Positions 42,651 through 51,505 are shown, counted from the stretch's first letter. The stretch: 64,000 nt of DNA from Lentisphaeria bacterium UBA4640 (GCA_002405835.1 DHMO01000045.1:62001-126000); one strand, 5' to 3'. The notes: generated from the sequence alone by a model not told the origin. Program-made: numbers and translations.

Positions 42651-43864
42651 TGGGGGAAATGGATGAACAGGCGCAGCGTCCCTGGAGTGTAACCGAGCTG
42701 AACGAAGCGGTTCGCGACCTGCTGGAAAATACGTTTCTGCCCGTGCGGGTTGCTGGAGAGATCAGCGGACTCACCGTTCACAGTTCGGGACATGTCTATC
42801 TGACTTTGAAAGATGAAAAATCGCAGATGCGGGCGATTTTCTTCAACGGAGCGGCGAAATGCCGTGCACTTGGTCTTGAGAACGGAAGCCAGGTGGAAGC
42901 GACGGGAAAGATTTCATTTTATGCTCCGCGCGGCGAATGCCAGCTGACTCTGCGCGACCTGAAACCGCTCGGTACCGGATCGCTTCAGGAACAGTTTGAA
43001 GCGATGAAGAAGCGTCTTGCGGCGGAAGGGCTTTTCGATCCCGCCCGCAAGAAGCGTCTGCCGTTCGTTCCGCGATGTATCGGCATCATCACTTCGCCCG
43101 ACGGAGCGGCAGTGAAGGATTTCATCAAAGTTGCGCTTCAGCGGTTTCCGCCTCTGCGCATCCGCATTTTCCCCGCGCCCGTGCAGGGGAAGGGGGCGGA
43201 AATGTATTTGGCGCAGGGGGTCGATTTTTTCAACCGCTACCGCTGTGCAGACGTCCTGCTGATTACGCGCGGCGGCGGAAGCATGGAAGATCTCTGGTGT
43301 TTCAACGAGGAAGTCCTTGCGCGCGCGGTTGCTGCAAGCCGTCTGCCGGTGGTGAGTGCAGTCGGACACGAAATCGACACGACCATCTGCGATTTGGTTG
43401 CGGATCTGCGCGTTCCGACTCCGACTGCTGCGGCGGAGGCGCTTCTTCCGGACTATCATGCGCTTTGCGAGGATGTGGAATCTTCGGTGCGGCGTCTGGG
43501 TAATTCGACGGAGCTTTCCTGGCAGCGCGCAAAAGCCGCGCTTGACCGTCTGCTTTCCGCAAAAGCGATGATGCGTCCGGCGCAGATGCTTCAGGAGCGG
43601 ATGCAGACGATTGACTATATCGTGCGCGACATGGAGAATCTGCTTTTGCGTTCCGCCCGCGATAACGAAGTCCGGCTGGAGCACTTGAACGAGAAACTTG
43701 AAGCGCTGAGTCCGGCGCGCATTCTGGAACGCGGCTATTCCGTTCTTCTTGATCCTGCGGGGAAAGCGGTTGTTTCTCCCGCACAGATTCCGGAGGGAAC
43801 GGAGCTTACGGCTGTTCTTGCACAGGGACGCGCCGCGCTTGTCAGCAAGGGCGAAAAAAAATAA
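42650..43864 (+). CDS. xseA: Exodeoxyribonuclease VII large subunit
   Basis: 404 residues: N-terminal OB-fold (WSVTELNEAVRDLLENTFLPVRVAGEISGL to about 105), the catalytic domain with IGIITSPDGAAVKDFIKV, VLLITRGGGSMEDLWCFNEE and VVSAVGHEIDTTICDLVADLRVPTPTAAAEALLP, then a coiled coil and the C-terminal ILERGYSVLL segment. It degrades single-stranded DNA together with XseB, which is not present here. The start at 42650 overlaps the upstream stop by one base; an ATG at 42659 is the alternative. Confidence 0.95.
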   Translation: MGEMDEQAQRPWSVTELNEAVRDLLENTFLPVRVAGEISGLTVHSSGHVYLTLKDEKSQMRAIFFNGAAKCRALGLENGSQVEATGKISFYAPRGECQLTLRDLKPLGTGSLQEQFEAMKKRLAAEGLFDPARKKRLPFVPRCIGIITSPDGAAVKDFIKVALQRFPPLRIRIFPAPVQGKGAEMYLAQGVDFFNRYRCADVLLITRGGGSMEDLWCFNEEVLARAVAASRLPVVSAVGHEIDTTICDLVADLRVPTPTAAAEALLPDYHALCEDVESSVRRLGNSTELSWQRAKAALDRLLSAKAMMRPAQMLQERMQTIDYIVRDMENLLLRSARDNEVRLEHLNEKLEALSPARILERGYSVLLDPAGKAVVSPAQIPEGTELTAVLAQGRAALVSKGEKK

Positions 43865-43883
43865 CCGCTGCATCCGGACAGCA

Positions 43884-43910
43884 AAAAGGCTGCCGCAACG
43901 ACAGCCTTTT
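43884..43910. terminator. Bidirectional terminator between xseA and the ABC ATPase gene
   Basis: A 9-base-pair stem (43884-43892 with 43902-43910) with A run on one side and T run on the other, loop of 9. Confidence 0.8.
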
Positions 43911-43932
43911 CACTTTGCCCTGTATGTTTGAA

Positions 43933-45036
43933 TCAGACAACCAGCAGTTCCGTCTCTTTATCAAAGAGGTGTGCGGTTGAGAGAGAAACAGCGAGATCAA
44001 CTTCCTGACCGATGATCGCATGGCGGTGAGCGTCAATACGGGCGATGCAGGAGGATTTGTCTCCGGTATCGAGATAGAGATATGTTTCGGCTCCCATCGG
44101 CTCCATGACTTCGACTTTCGCCTTGATTCGCGGAGAGTTGGGATCGAGTTCCGCGCGTTCGGAACCGATTTCCTCGGGACGGACGCCAAAAACGATATCC
44201 TTGTTGACATAGGCTTCCGTTTTCGCGTACCACTCTTTCGGAAGGGGGATGGAGATGGTCGCAGTCTTGAAGAAGAGCTTGCCGTCCTCTTTTTCGATGT
44301 GGCCGTTGAAGAAGTTCATCGGCGGGGTTCCGATAAATCCGGCGACGAAGATGTTCGCGGGGGTGTCGTAGATATGCAGAGGTGTGTCAACCTGCTGAAC
44401 GATACCGTCCTTCATGACGCAGATGCGGTCGCCCATGGTCATCGCCTCGATCTGGTCGTGTGTGACGTAGATCATGGTTGTTTCGAGGCGGGTGTGGAGC
44501 TTGGAGATTTCCGTACGCATCTGGACGCGCATCTTGGCGTCGAGGTTGGAGAGCGGTTCGTCGAAGAGGAAGACTTCGGGTTTGCGGACGATTGCGCGGC
44601 CGACGGCGACGCGCTGGCGCTGACCGCCGGAGAGCGCTTTGGGGCGCCGCTGGAGGTAATCGTGAATGCCGAGAATATCGGCGGCTTCGTTCACGCGTTT
44701 GTCAATATCCGCTTTCGGAAGTTTGCGGAGCTTGAGACCGAATGCGAGGTTGTCGTAGACGGTCATGTGTGGATAGAGTGCATAGTTCTGGAAGACCATT
44801 GCGATGTCGCGGTCTTTCGGAGGCACGTTGTTGACGACGCGGTTTCCGATGTTGATGGTTCCGCTGCTGATTTCCTCGAGACCGGCGATCATGCGGAGAG
44901 TGGTGGATTTGCCGCATCCGGAGGGACCGACGAGCACCATGAACTCCCTGTCTTTGATTTCGAGGTCGACGTGTTTGACGGCGAGCACGCCGCCATCGTA
45001 CATTTTGCAGACATCCTTGAGGATTACCTCTGCCAT
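43933..45036 (-). CDS. Carbohydrate ABC importer ATPase (UgpC/MsmX type)
   Basis: 367 residues of the CUT1 ATPase group. Walker A GPSGCGKST (37-45), Q-loop in VFQNYALYPHM, signature LSGGQ (135-139), Walker B FLFDEPLSNLD, and a C-terminal OB-type regulatory domain (from about 240, with VFGVRPEEIG). MsmX-type ATPases commonly serve several sugar importers at once. No permease lies next to it, so it may energise transporters encoded elsewhere, perhaps including the one using the solute-binding protein at 29418. AAGGAG before 45036 fixes the start and excludes a 66-codon frame extension. Confidence 0.93.
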   Translation of the reverse strand: MAEVILKDVCKMYDGGVLAVKHVDLEIKDREFMVLVGPSGCGKSTTLRMIAGLEEISSGTINIGNRVVNNVPPKDRDIAMVFQNYALYPHMTVYDNLAFGLKLRKLPKADIDKRVNEAADILGIHDYLQRRPKALSGGQRQRVAVGRAIVRKPEVFLFDEPLSNLDAKMRVQMRTEISKLHTRLETTMIYVTHDQIEAMTMGDRICVMKDGIVQQVDTPLHIYDTPANIFVAGFIGTPPMNFFNGHIEKEDGKLFFKTATISIPLPKEWYAKTEAYVNKDIVFGVRPEEIGSERAELDPNSPRIKAKVEVMEPMGAETYLYLDTGDKSSCIARIDAHRHAIIGQEVDLAVSLSTAHLFDKETELLVV

Positions 45037-45154
45037 TTTCTGTTTCTCCTTGTGTAACAAAAAAATTAAAACAAACTGTCGCGGGATTCTGACTTCAGCC
45101 GCAGTACGGGCAGCAGCGGAGCCTATATCCAACGATTCATCAATTAGGTTCTGC

Positions 45155-45160
45155 AATATA
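45155..45160 (-). promoter_or_regulatory. Possible -10 of the ABC ATPase gene
   Basis: TATATT on the minus strand, with a poor -35 (TGGATT, 45183-45178) 17 bases upstream. It leaves a leader of about 110 bases with no small gene seen in it. Confidence 0.3.
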
Positions 45161-45263
45161 TGCCTGTTTTTTTGAAAAATCCAGTGCGGAAAACGAAAAA
45201 AATGGAATTTTTTCTTCCGCTGTTGTTTTTTCATTAATTTTTCTGGTATTTCCGCGTATATCT

Positions 45264-45271
45264 GCTATATT
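45264..45271 (+). promoter_or_regulatory. Putative hisDC extended -10
   Basis: TGC followed by TATATT at 45266-45271, about 30 bases before hisD. No clear -35. No leader peptide or attenuator was seen. Confidence 0.4.
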
Positions 45272-45301
45272 ACAGGTGAAAAGTTCTAACAGGAGAAGGA
45301 T

Positions 45302-46600
45302 ATGAAACGCATTTCATGGAACGATCCCGATGCGGCGGCTGAACTGAACGCGCTCTACAACCGTCCGGCATGCCCGCGCGAAGTCGAAAAATCCATCGCG
45401 GAAATCGTGGCGAATGTCAGAGCAAACGGAGATGACGCCGTCTGCGAATATCTCGCCCGTTTCGACAAAGTCACGCTTTCCCCCGCTCAGTTTGTTGTTT
45501 CCGCGGAAGAGTATACGGAAGCGGAACAGGCGGTCGACGAGACAGCAAAGGCTTCTATTGCGACCGCAATCGCTCACGTCACCGCTTTTGCGGAACAGGC
45601 AAAACCGCACGATCATTCCTTCTCGCCGCGTCCGGGGGTTACTCTCGGTGAACGCTTCATTCCGATGGAGCGTGTCGGCTGCTACATTCCCGGAGGAACG
45701 GCTCCGCTCGTTTCGACGGTTATCCACACGGTCGCCATTGCGAAAGCCGCGGGCGTTCGGGAGATCGTCGCTACAACTCCGGTGATGAAGAACGGCAAAG
45801 TCAACCCCGCAACGCTCTATGCTCTGAAACAGGCGGGGGCAACAGAGGTTTGGAAGCTCGGCGGCGCATACGCCATTGCCGCGCTTGCATACGGAACGGA
45901 AACACTGCGCAAAGTCGATAAGATCGTTGGTCCCGGAAACGCATATGTCGCGGCCGCGAAGAAACTTGTTTACGGTTCTGTCGCCATTGACATGGTGGCC
46001 GGACCTTCCGAGATTATGATTATCGCCGACCGCTCGACGAATCCCGCTTTTGCCGCGGCCGACATGCTGTCGCAGGCGGAACACGGGAGCGGACTCGAAC
46101 AGTCGGTGATTGTTGCGGATTCCAAAGAGTTTCTGGACGCCGTGGAAGCGGAACTGAAACGCCAGTCGGTTACGCTCCCGCGTATTGCGACGGTCAACCG
46201 CGTGCTCGAAAACGGCACGTTCATGATCGAAGCCAAAGACATGCTGGAAGCCGCGGAGATCGCAAGCGGTTATGCTCCGGAACATCTGGAAGTGATGTGC
46301 GAGAATCCGCGCGCACTCCTGCCGCACATCAAAGCCGCGGGCGCGATCTTCCTCGGGCAGTGGACTCCGGAGCCCGCGGGCGATTTCACTGCCGGACCGA
46401 GCCATGTTCTCCCGACCGCCGGAACAGCAAAGTTCTTCCACGGGCTTTCCACCGCCGATTTCATGCGCCGGAGCAGTCTGCTTGAGTATTCGGAGGAGGC
46501 ATTGATGAAAGAGGTTTCCGCCATTGAATGTTTTGCTTCGCTGGAAGGTCTTGCTGCACACGGCAGAAGCGCATCCATCCGGAGGGACAGCAAAAAATGA
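45302..46600 (+). CDS. hisD: Histidinol dehydrogenase
   Basis: Oxidises L-histidinol to histidine in the last steps of the pathway, with NAD and zinc. The 432 residues follow the usual HisD order: ERVGCYIPGGTAPLVSTVIHTVAIAKAAGV, the DKIVGPGNAYVAAAKKLVYGSVAIDMVAGPSE block, the zinc and catalytic SQAEHGSGLEQSV segment, GYAPEHLEVMCENP, and the end FHGLSTADFMRRSSL. It overlaps hisC by 4 bases (ATGA at 46597-46600). Confidence 0.96.
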   Translation: MKRISWNDPDAAAELNALYNRPACPREVEKSIAEIVANVRANGDDAVCEYLARFDKVTLSPAQFVVSAEEYTEAEQAVDETAKASIATAIAHVTAFAEQAKPHDHSFSPRPGVTLGERFIPMERVGCYIPGGTAPLVSTVIHTVAIAKAAGVREIVATTPVMKNGKVNPATLYALKQAGATEVWKLGGAYAIAALAYGTETLRKVDKIVGPGNAYVAAAKKLVYGSVAIDMVAGPSEIMIIADRSTNPAFAAADMLSQAEHGSGLEQSVIVADSKEFLDAVEAELKRQSVTLPRIATVNRVLENGTFMIEAKDMLEAAEIASGYAPEHLEVMCENPRALLPHIKAAGAIFLGQWTPEPAGDFTAGPSHVLPTAGTAKFFHGLSTADFMRRSSLLEYSEEALMKEVSAIECFASLEGLAAHGRSASIRRDSKK

Positions 46601-47661
46601 AAGTTCCGAATGTTCGTCCCGTCATTGCAAAGCTGACCGGTTACGTTCCCGGCGAACAGCCGAAGTGGAACCGGATCATCAAACTGAACACCAATGAAAA
46701 TCCATATCCGCCGACACCGCGTCTGAAGCATGTGCTGACGGATTCCGCGATTGAGAAGCTACGTCTTTATCCCGATCCGGTTGCCCAGGCGCTCCGTGAG
46801 GAGATCGCCGCGTTCCACGGTGTTTCACCGGATCAGGTGATTGCCGCGAACGGCTCGGATGATGTCCTGACGATTCTCGCCCGCTGTTTTCTGGATGAGA
46901 CGCACCCGCTTGCGATGCCCGTCCCGACCTATTCGCTTTACAGAACTTTGGCGGAACTTCAGAATGCGCCTGTGATTACAGTTCCGCTGAAGAAAGAGGA
47001 GAACTTCGCTTTTCCGGAGGATTTCGCACAGAGAATTCAGGGGGCGTCGATCGTGATGATTGCGCGCCCGAATGCACCGACCGGCAATTCGTACCCGCTG
47101 GAACTGATGGAGAAGCTCTGTTCGGATTTTTCCGGCGCGGTGCTTTTCGATGAAGCGTATGCCGATTTTGCGGACGACAATTGCGATGCGTTTCTGAAGA
47201 AATATCCGAATGTCATTATTTCGCGCACCTTTTCGAAAAGCCGTTCGCTGGCGGGCATTCGTTTCGGTTATGCTCTTGCCCGGCCGGAAATCATTGCGGA
47301 AATGATGAAGGTGAAGGATTCGTACAACGTCAACGGTCTGACCCAGCTTTTTGCTTTGGAGTCATTCCGCGACAAAGAGTATCTCGCGGAGACTTCGGCG
47401 AAGGTGCGGGCGACACGGGATGAATACCGCGTGAAACTGGAGTCGCTCGGTTTCCGGGTGATTCCTTCGCAGACCAACTTCCTTTTTGCCGCTCCGCCGA
47501 GCCGCGACGGCAAAGGATTCTTTGAGTTTCTGCGGACGAAGCAGATTCTTGTCCGTTATTTCCCCGGAGAGATGACTGGTGAATTTGTACGCATCACCAT
47601 CGGGCTCCCCGAGGATATGGCATTCCTCCTGGAATGTGCGGAAGAGTTCTGTAAAAAATAA
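46597..47661 (+). CDS. hisC: Histidinol-phosphate aminotransferase
   Basis: A 354-residue class I/II PLP enzyme that makes histidinol phosphate. IKLNTNENPYPPTP is the HisC start signature, ANGSDDVL holds the phosphate-binding loop, RPNAPTGNSYP and FDEAYADF line the cofactor, and the PLP lysine is K214 in SRTFSKSRSLAG. The chosen start is the coupled ATG at 46597 with GGAGGG at 46581-46586. The other his genes are elsewhere, so this is a split his operon. Confidence 0.95.
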   Translation: MKVPNVRPVIAKLTGYVPGEQPKWNRIIKLNTNENPYPPTPRLKHVLTDSAIEKLRLYPDPVAQALREEIAAFHGVSPDQVIAANGSDDVLTILARCFLDETHPLAMPVPTYSLYRTLAELQNAPVITVPLKKEENFAFPEDFAQRIQGASIVMIARPNAPTGNSYPLELMEKLCSDFSGAVLFDEAYADFADDNCDAFLKKYPNVIISRTFSKSRSLAGIRFGYALARPEIIAEMMKVKDSYNVNGLTQLFALESFRDKEYLAETSAKVRATRDEYRVKLESLGFRVIPSQTNFLFAAPPSRDGKGFFEFLRTKQILVRYFPGEMTGEFVRITIGLPEDMAFLLECAEEFCKK

Positions 47662-47667
47662 AAAAGA

Positions 47668-47696
47668 GCGCGGAGAGAACCGGATTCTCTCCGCGC
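47668..47696 (-). terminator. Terminator of the capsid cassette
   Basis: A 12-base-pair stem (47668-47679 with 47685-47696), 5-base loop. The T run is on the minus strand side (complement of the A run 47652-47665), so it ends the minus-strand phage-like genes. It also lies just past hisC. Confidence 0.75.
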
Positions 47697-47702
47697 CGTA
47701 TA

Positions 47703-48197
47703 TTATCCGCGCAGAATTGCCCCGCAGACGGAACCGCCGGTTCCGCCGGAGCGGAGGCGTCCGAATGCGCTGATCCATTCCAGCGCTTCTTTGGCGATTC
47801 CGAACTCGGATTCGCCTGAGCCGACACTGACCGAAAGCCCGCCCATCGAAGCGGATTTCACGCCGGAACGTCCCAGCTTCCGGAACTTTTTCCTTTGCGG
47901 ATCGTACATGGCGAAGGCCTGTTCACAGACCGCATGTTTCACAACGTCCGGGATTGCCGTTTCGGAAACCGGCAGTCCGTCGGCGTCGAAAACTCCGCAT
48001 CGGGGCCAGCGGAGCGTCTGGTCCGGTTTTGCGGGAGTTCCCTTCCAGATGATGCGGGCGTCAAGCAGTTCCCCCGCGCGTGTTAAGGCGCTGATCTTTT
48101 CCGGTTCGGAAAGGTCGAACCAGAAAAGCGTTTCCTCTCTGCCGGCTGCGAACGAATCCGCTTCTTCAGGCGAGACATAGAGCAGTTTTGAACTCAT
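47703..48197 (-). CDS. Phage DnaT-like ssDNA-binding / head-completion family protein
   Basis: 164 residues. The pattern of an N-terminal EEADSF acidic segment, ISALTRAGELLDARIIWKGTPAKPDQTLRWPRCGVFDADG and the IPDVVKHAVCEQAFAMYD helix is that of the phage proteins annotated DnaT-like, which sit after capsid genes and are also thought to be gp6-like head-tail connectors. The last part (VGSGESEFGIAKEALEWISAFGRLRSGGTGGSV) is glycine-rich. GAGGTG before 48197 sets the start. It is last in the four-gene cassette. Confidence 0.65.
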   Translation of the reverse strand: MSSKLLYVSPEEADSFAAGREETLFWFDLSEPEKISALTRAGELLDARIIWKGTPAKPDQTLRWPRCGVFDADGLPVSETAIPDVVKHAVCEQAFAMYDPQRKKFRKLGRSGVKSASMGGLSVSVGSGESEFGIAKEALEWISAFGRLRSGGTGGSVCGAILRG

Positions 48198-48258
48198 TAA
48201 ACACCTCATTTGCGGGATCGGACGGCGGTATGATCCGGTCCCGTGTGTTTCAGCTGTT

Positions 48259-48651
48259 TCAGCCGATTTTACGGACGAGTCCGACCATGATCTTTCCGGT
48301 TGAGAGATCGGAATCGGCGGTGATGCTGATTTTCTTCCAGAAGGGAACTGTGGAGACCGGAGCGAAGCGGAAAAGTTCGGTTCCGGCGGCGAGCGTCTTG
48401 TCGGTTGCTGTGCAGAGAACGGCGTATTCGCTGAATGTGCCGTTTTTCGTTTCGGAGGCAAGAAGTTTGACCGTCAGCTTTTTGCCGGAAGCGACGGTTG
48501 CGGCTTTTGTGACCGTGCCGACGATTTCGAGTCCGAGCGCGCTTCCGCTGCAGAGAAACGGGTCGGATGTGAGCGTGGTCGCATTCGGAAGCGCGGCGTC
48601 GAGGACGGGCGAGTCATGAAGTTCAGACGAGATCGCTTTGGAAAAACTCAT
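48259..48651 (-). CDS. Phage capsid decoration protein (Bbp16-like)
   Basis: A 130-residue beta-rich protein resembling Bbp16, the capsid cement protein of Bordetella phage BPP-1: DSPVLDAALPNATTLTSDPFL at the start and ATDKTLAAGTELFRFAPVSTVPFWKKISITADSDLSTGKIMVGLVRKIG at the end. In that phage it lies right after the major capsid gene, as here. It follows the capsid gene by 18 bases. Confidence 0.62.
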   Translation of the reverse strand: MSFSKAISSELHDSPVLDAALPNATTLTSDPFLCSGSALGLEIVGTVTKAATVASGKKLTVKLLASETKNGTFSEYAVLCTATDKTLAAGTELFRFAPVSTVPFWKKISITADSDLSTGKIMVGLVRKIG

Positions 48652-48669
48652 GTTGCATTCCTTTCAGGG

Positions 48670-49590
48670 TCAGAGAGAAACGGCGGTTTCGGTGCCGTTG
48701 TCGAAATTGAAACTTGTGATGATCGGAACTCCGTTCCAGGCGTCGATCTGCGTGGAGAAGCCGTTTCCGGAAACAAGCGTCATATGTTCGAGCTTGCAGG
48801 TGGTTCCGAGGTATGCCTTGACCGCGGGATGGCAGAAAATGAAGGTGTTCTGACCGGCGCGGGCGTCAATGAGCAGTTTGTCCATCTGACGCATGGTGGG
48901 GAAGGTGCGGGCGGAGGAAGAGTCGGAGTCAATGTCGCAGTTGACAATGGCGCTGACGTAATCGGGATTTGCAAGCTGAACACCGAAGTAGGTCTTCAGA
49001 CGCATTCCGTAGACGAGGCGTCCTTCCGCATTTTTGTAGAGTTCGCCGCCGGCGATCGGGGTGAGATCGAAGGTTTTGCCGTTGCCGAATCCTGCGGGAT
49101 CGTAGACGCCGGTGATTTCACCGGGGACGTAATGAACGCAGAGAATCGAATAGTTTTTGGTTCCGGTTCCGCCGGCGGACTGTACATTCCCGTTGCGGAT
49201 GGCGAAGGCGCGGAAGTTGTCGTAAAGCAGACTGCGTTCCGCGGACATGCCGGTTTTGCGGAGAACGGGCGTTGCTTTTTTCGCGAAGTAGGAGACGGGG
49301 CCGCCGAGCTTGCGTGCGGTGTCTTCGCCGACTTCCATTTCACCGCCGATGATGGAGAGATCGGTCTGTCTGAGCTCTGATTCCGCGCTGACTTTCGGCA
49401 GCGGAGCGTCGAGGTCGACAAGGTCGCCGCCGGTGACGTCCTTCATGGATTCATAGATGTTCCAGAGTCCGTGGGAAGAAGGTTCCATCGGGAGGTCGCG
49501 GAGGATCGGAGCTTCGCAGGTGATGGCGTCGACGACTGCGCGCTGGGATTTGTCGGGACCGAGGGCGATTTCATAGAGAGATGCTGTCAT
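48670..49590 (-). CDS. Phage major capsid protein (HK97-fold family)
   Basis: 306 residues with the look of a gp13/Bbp17-type phage major capsid protein: an N-terminal arm (IALGPDKSQRAVVDAITCEAPILRDLPMEP), a central beta-rich part around YSILCVHYVPGEITGVYDPAGFGNGKTFDL, the helix RQMDKLLIDARAGQNTFIFCHPAVKAYLGTT and the end DAWNGVPIITSFNFDNGTETAVSL, where the phrase WNGVPI is very typical. No N-terminal protease-type extension is seen. It follows a scaffold-type gene by 12 bases, as in phage head operons. Confidence 0.75.
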   Translation of the reverse strand: MTASLYEIALGPDKSQRAVVDAITCEAPILRDLPMEPSSHGLWNIYESMKDVTGGDLVDLDAPLPKVSAESELRQTDLSIIGGEMEVGEDTARKLGGPVSYFAKKATPVLRKTGMSAERSLLYDNFRAFAIRNGNVQSAGGTGTKNYSILCVHYVPGEITGVYDPAGFGNGKTFDLTPIAGGELYKNAEGRLVYGMRLKTYFGVQLANPDYVSAIVNCDIDSDSSSARTFPTMRQMDKLLIDARAGQNTFIFCHPAVKAYLGTTCKLEHMTLVSGNGFSTQIDAWNGVPIITSFNFDNGTETAVSL

Positions 49591-49602
49591 AATGATAACT
49601 CC

Positions 49603-50202
49603 TTATCTGTGGTTGTTCCAGGATTCGGCGATGAGTTCCGCCATCGTGTTTTGTGCGGCGGCGCGGGCTGCATACGGGAAGAGGTTCTGCCGGACGCCGG
49701 CGGAGCGGGAGGGCGCGAGCCAGTGCGGAGATTCCCGGAGCTGTTTTTCCAGCCATTCCGCAACTCCGACACGCCCGTTTTCCGGTTTGCCGCGGACGGT
49801 TCCGTCTTCGCCCGTTTCAAAGATGGAGGCGCGGGCGAGAACATCGGGGAGGGCTTCGGCGCGGACGCCCATTTTGAGCGCGGTTTCGCGGAGCGCGTTC
49901 TTGATCCGTTCCGCCTGAATCGCGGAGTCTCGGGTCGCTAGTTTTGCTTTCAGATCGGCGAATTCATCGAAGAGCGAATCGACGCGGTCGGGCTGAATGC
50001 CGTTCTTTTCGCAGAGAGCGCGGAGATGTTCCGCTTCCGCAAGCTGCTGTTCCATTGAGGAACGGAGCTGCTGGAAATCCTGCGCGGTTTTGAGTCCCTC
50101 GATGCCTGTGAGAGTCCAGACTCCGGGGGAGGTTTCCGAATAGAGTTCCCGGAATTTTTCCGGAACCTCGGCGATGTCGTGAAAAACTGTTTTCAACGCC
50201 AT
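49603..50202 (-). CDS. Phage scaffolding-type protein
   Basis: 199 residues, mostly coiled coil (about 45-105: FQQLRSSMEQQLAEAEHLR, then AKLATRDSAIQAERIKNAL). The start MALKTVFHDIAEVPEKFRELYSE followed by WTLTGIEGLKT is the common beginning of phage scaffolding proteins of the GP20 type. It is first of four minus-strand head genes. AGGAG before 50202 supports the start, and an upstream in-frame extension to 50241 lacks a ribosome site. Confidence 0.68.
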   Translation of the reverse strand: MALKTVFHDIAEVPEKFRELYSETSPGVWTLTGIEGLKTAQDFQQLRSSMEQQLAEAEHLRALCEKNGIQPDRVDSLFDEFADLKAKLATRDSAIQAERIKNALRETALKMGVRAEALPDVLARASIFETGEDGTVRGKPENGRVGVAEWLEKQLRESPHWLAPSRSAGVRQNLFPYAARAAAQNTMAELIAESWNNHR

Positions 50203-50351
50203 GCTTTTCTCCTGTTTTACGGATCCGTCACCATGACGCATCCGAAACAGATTTTCCTTGTCAACCGATTTTCATTCAGCGGAAAACTTGCCGGAGTCCT
50301 TTGTTCGGTTGACATTTCCTGCACCGGAAACCTCAAAAAAGGAGATTCCAG
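50203..50351. promoter_or_regulatory. Divergent control region of the capsid cassette
   Basis: 150 bases between the scaffold gene (-) and the 382-residue gene (+). TTGACA is present on both strands (50309-50314 on +; 50264-50259 on -), but neither has a good -10 at 16-18 bases. No gene is seen in it. Confidence 0.35.
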
Positions 50352-51500
50352 ATGAAAACAGTCATTTACTGCAATGTCACGACGGGCGAGGTGTTCGACG
50401 CCGACGGCAGCCCGCGCTCTCTCAACAATCCCTTTACAGTCGCTTACGGCGAACGGCGTGTGTTTGAATGGCATCTTGTCACGGCCGTTTCCGGCTCTTC
50501 ACCCGCAAACTGGACGCCGCTCACGGAGTTTGAGTATACGCCGAGCATTGCATCGCTTGCCGCGGACGACACCTACATCAGTGCCTATCCGGGACGTTTT
50601 GTCTCCTGTGAAAACAGTGTTGTCCAGCTGGAACTGGATGCGGATGATGCCGTGATTCCCGCCAAAGGCGAATTGCGGCTGACGAAAACGGACGGTTCGC
50701 TTCAGGTGGTCGGCTACACTGCCGTAACGTCCTGCGACGGGGGATATAAATTCCATGCGGGTGAAACACTTGCGGCTTCTGATTATCTTGCCGGAGGAGC
50801 CGCGGATCTGCTGAAACAGCCGATGGCGAAGACAAGCTCCTGTCTGCCCGGTTCGATTCCTGCACGCGGTATTTTCCAGTTCTCCCTGGCGTTTCGTTCG
50901 GAGAAGCTGAAGAAACTTTTTGAGTATGCGGATGTGGAACGGATTGCGACGCGCGGACTTGAGCTGCGTCTTGCGGGACTGGATGCATCCTCGCAGCGCG
51001 TGGAACTTGTCCGTGCGGTTGTGCCGCTGACGGTCCTCGGCGTGCTGGATCAGAGCACACTTGCGGAGACGGTTCCGGCAACGGAGCTCAATGCGTACCA
51101 GACATGGACCCTTGCGCAGCTTGCCGCAGGAATTGAAACTTCATTTTCGGCGGACGGCAGTGTCTGGTCCGCATCTTCCGCGAATGCAAAATGGGTGCGG
51201 CTGCGTCCGGCGAATGTCGCAAATGCGGCATGGAGTACTCCGGTTCCGCTGCCGCATCCGGAGACTGTGGAATATTCGTTTACGATCACTTCGGGGAATA
51301 CGGCGGCGGAGTATGTGATTCTATACACGGAATTGAATGTTTCAAAGCCGTTTGTTTTTTCGCTTTTCCAGCGGCAGAGTGACAATTCGGAGCTGAATAT
51401 AACACACAGTTCCGGTCTTCAGATTTTCTGCACGGCATCTGCGGTGCGGCTGGTCTGGAGTTCCGCGATTCCGGAGGGAACGTATATTCTGCGCGGATAA
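50352..51500 (+). CDS. Unknown phage structural-like protein, divergent to capsid genes
   Basis: 382 residues, no signal peptide, no membrane segment. It is beta-rich with many Thr, Ser and Val residues, in three visible parts: about 1-150 (VIYCNVTTGEVFDADGSPR start), about 150-260 and a C-terminal beta domain from about 290. It reads like a phage tail or baseplate-type protein, but I recognise no family. AAAAAAGGAG gives a strong start. It shares its control region with the capsid operon and ends at a GC-rich hairpin, so it probably belongs to the same unit. Confidence 0.55.
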   Translation: MKTVIYCNVTTGEVFDADGSPRSLNNPFTVAYGERRVFEWHLVTAVSGSSPANWTPLTEFEYTPSIASLAADDTYISAYPGRFVSCENSVVQLELDADDAVIPAKGELRLTKTDGSLQVVGYTAVTSCDGGYKFHAGETLAASDYLAGGAADLLKQPMAKTSSCLPGSIPARGIFQFSLAFRSEKLKKLFEYADVERIATRGLELRLAGLDASSQRVELVRAVVPLTVLGVLDQSTLAETVPATELNAYQTWTLAQLAAGIETSFSADGSVWSASSANAKWVRLRPANVANAAWSTPVPLPHPETVEYSFTITSGNTAAEYVILYTELNVSKPFVFSLFQRQSDNSELNITHSSGLQIFCTASAVRLVWSSAIPEGTYILRG

Positions 51501-51505
51501 ATGAA

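Noticed and set aside
45037..45301. Leader peptide or T-box type attenuator before hisD
   Set aside because: No His-rich short frame and no terminator/antiterminator pair were seen in the region.
47668..47696. Terminator for hisC on the plus strand
   Set aside because: The stem is good but there is no T run after it on the plus strand; the T run is on the minus side, so it was assigned to the capsid cassette.
47703..51500. Complete prophage or integrated element with attachment sites
   Set aside because: No integrase, tRNA target or flanking direct repeat was found, and both sides are housekeeping operons.
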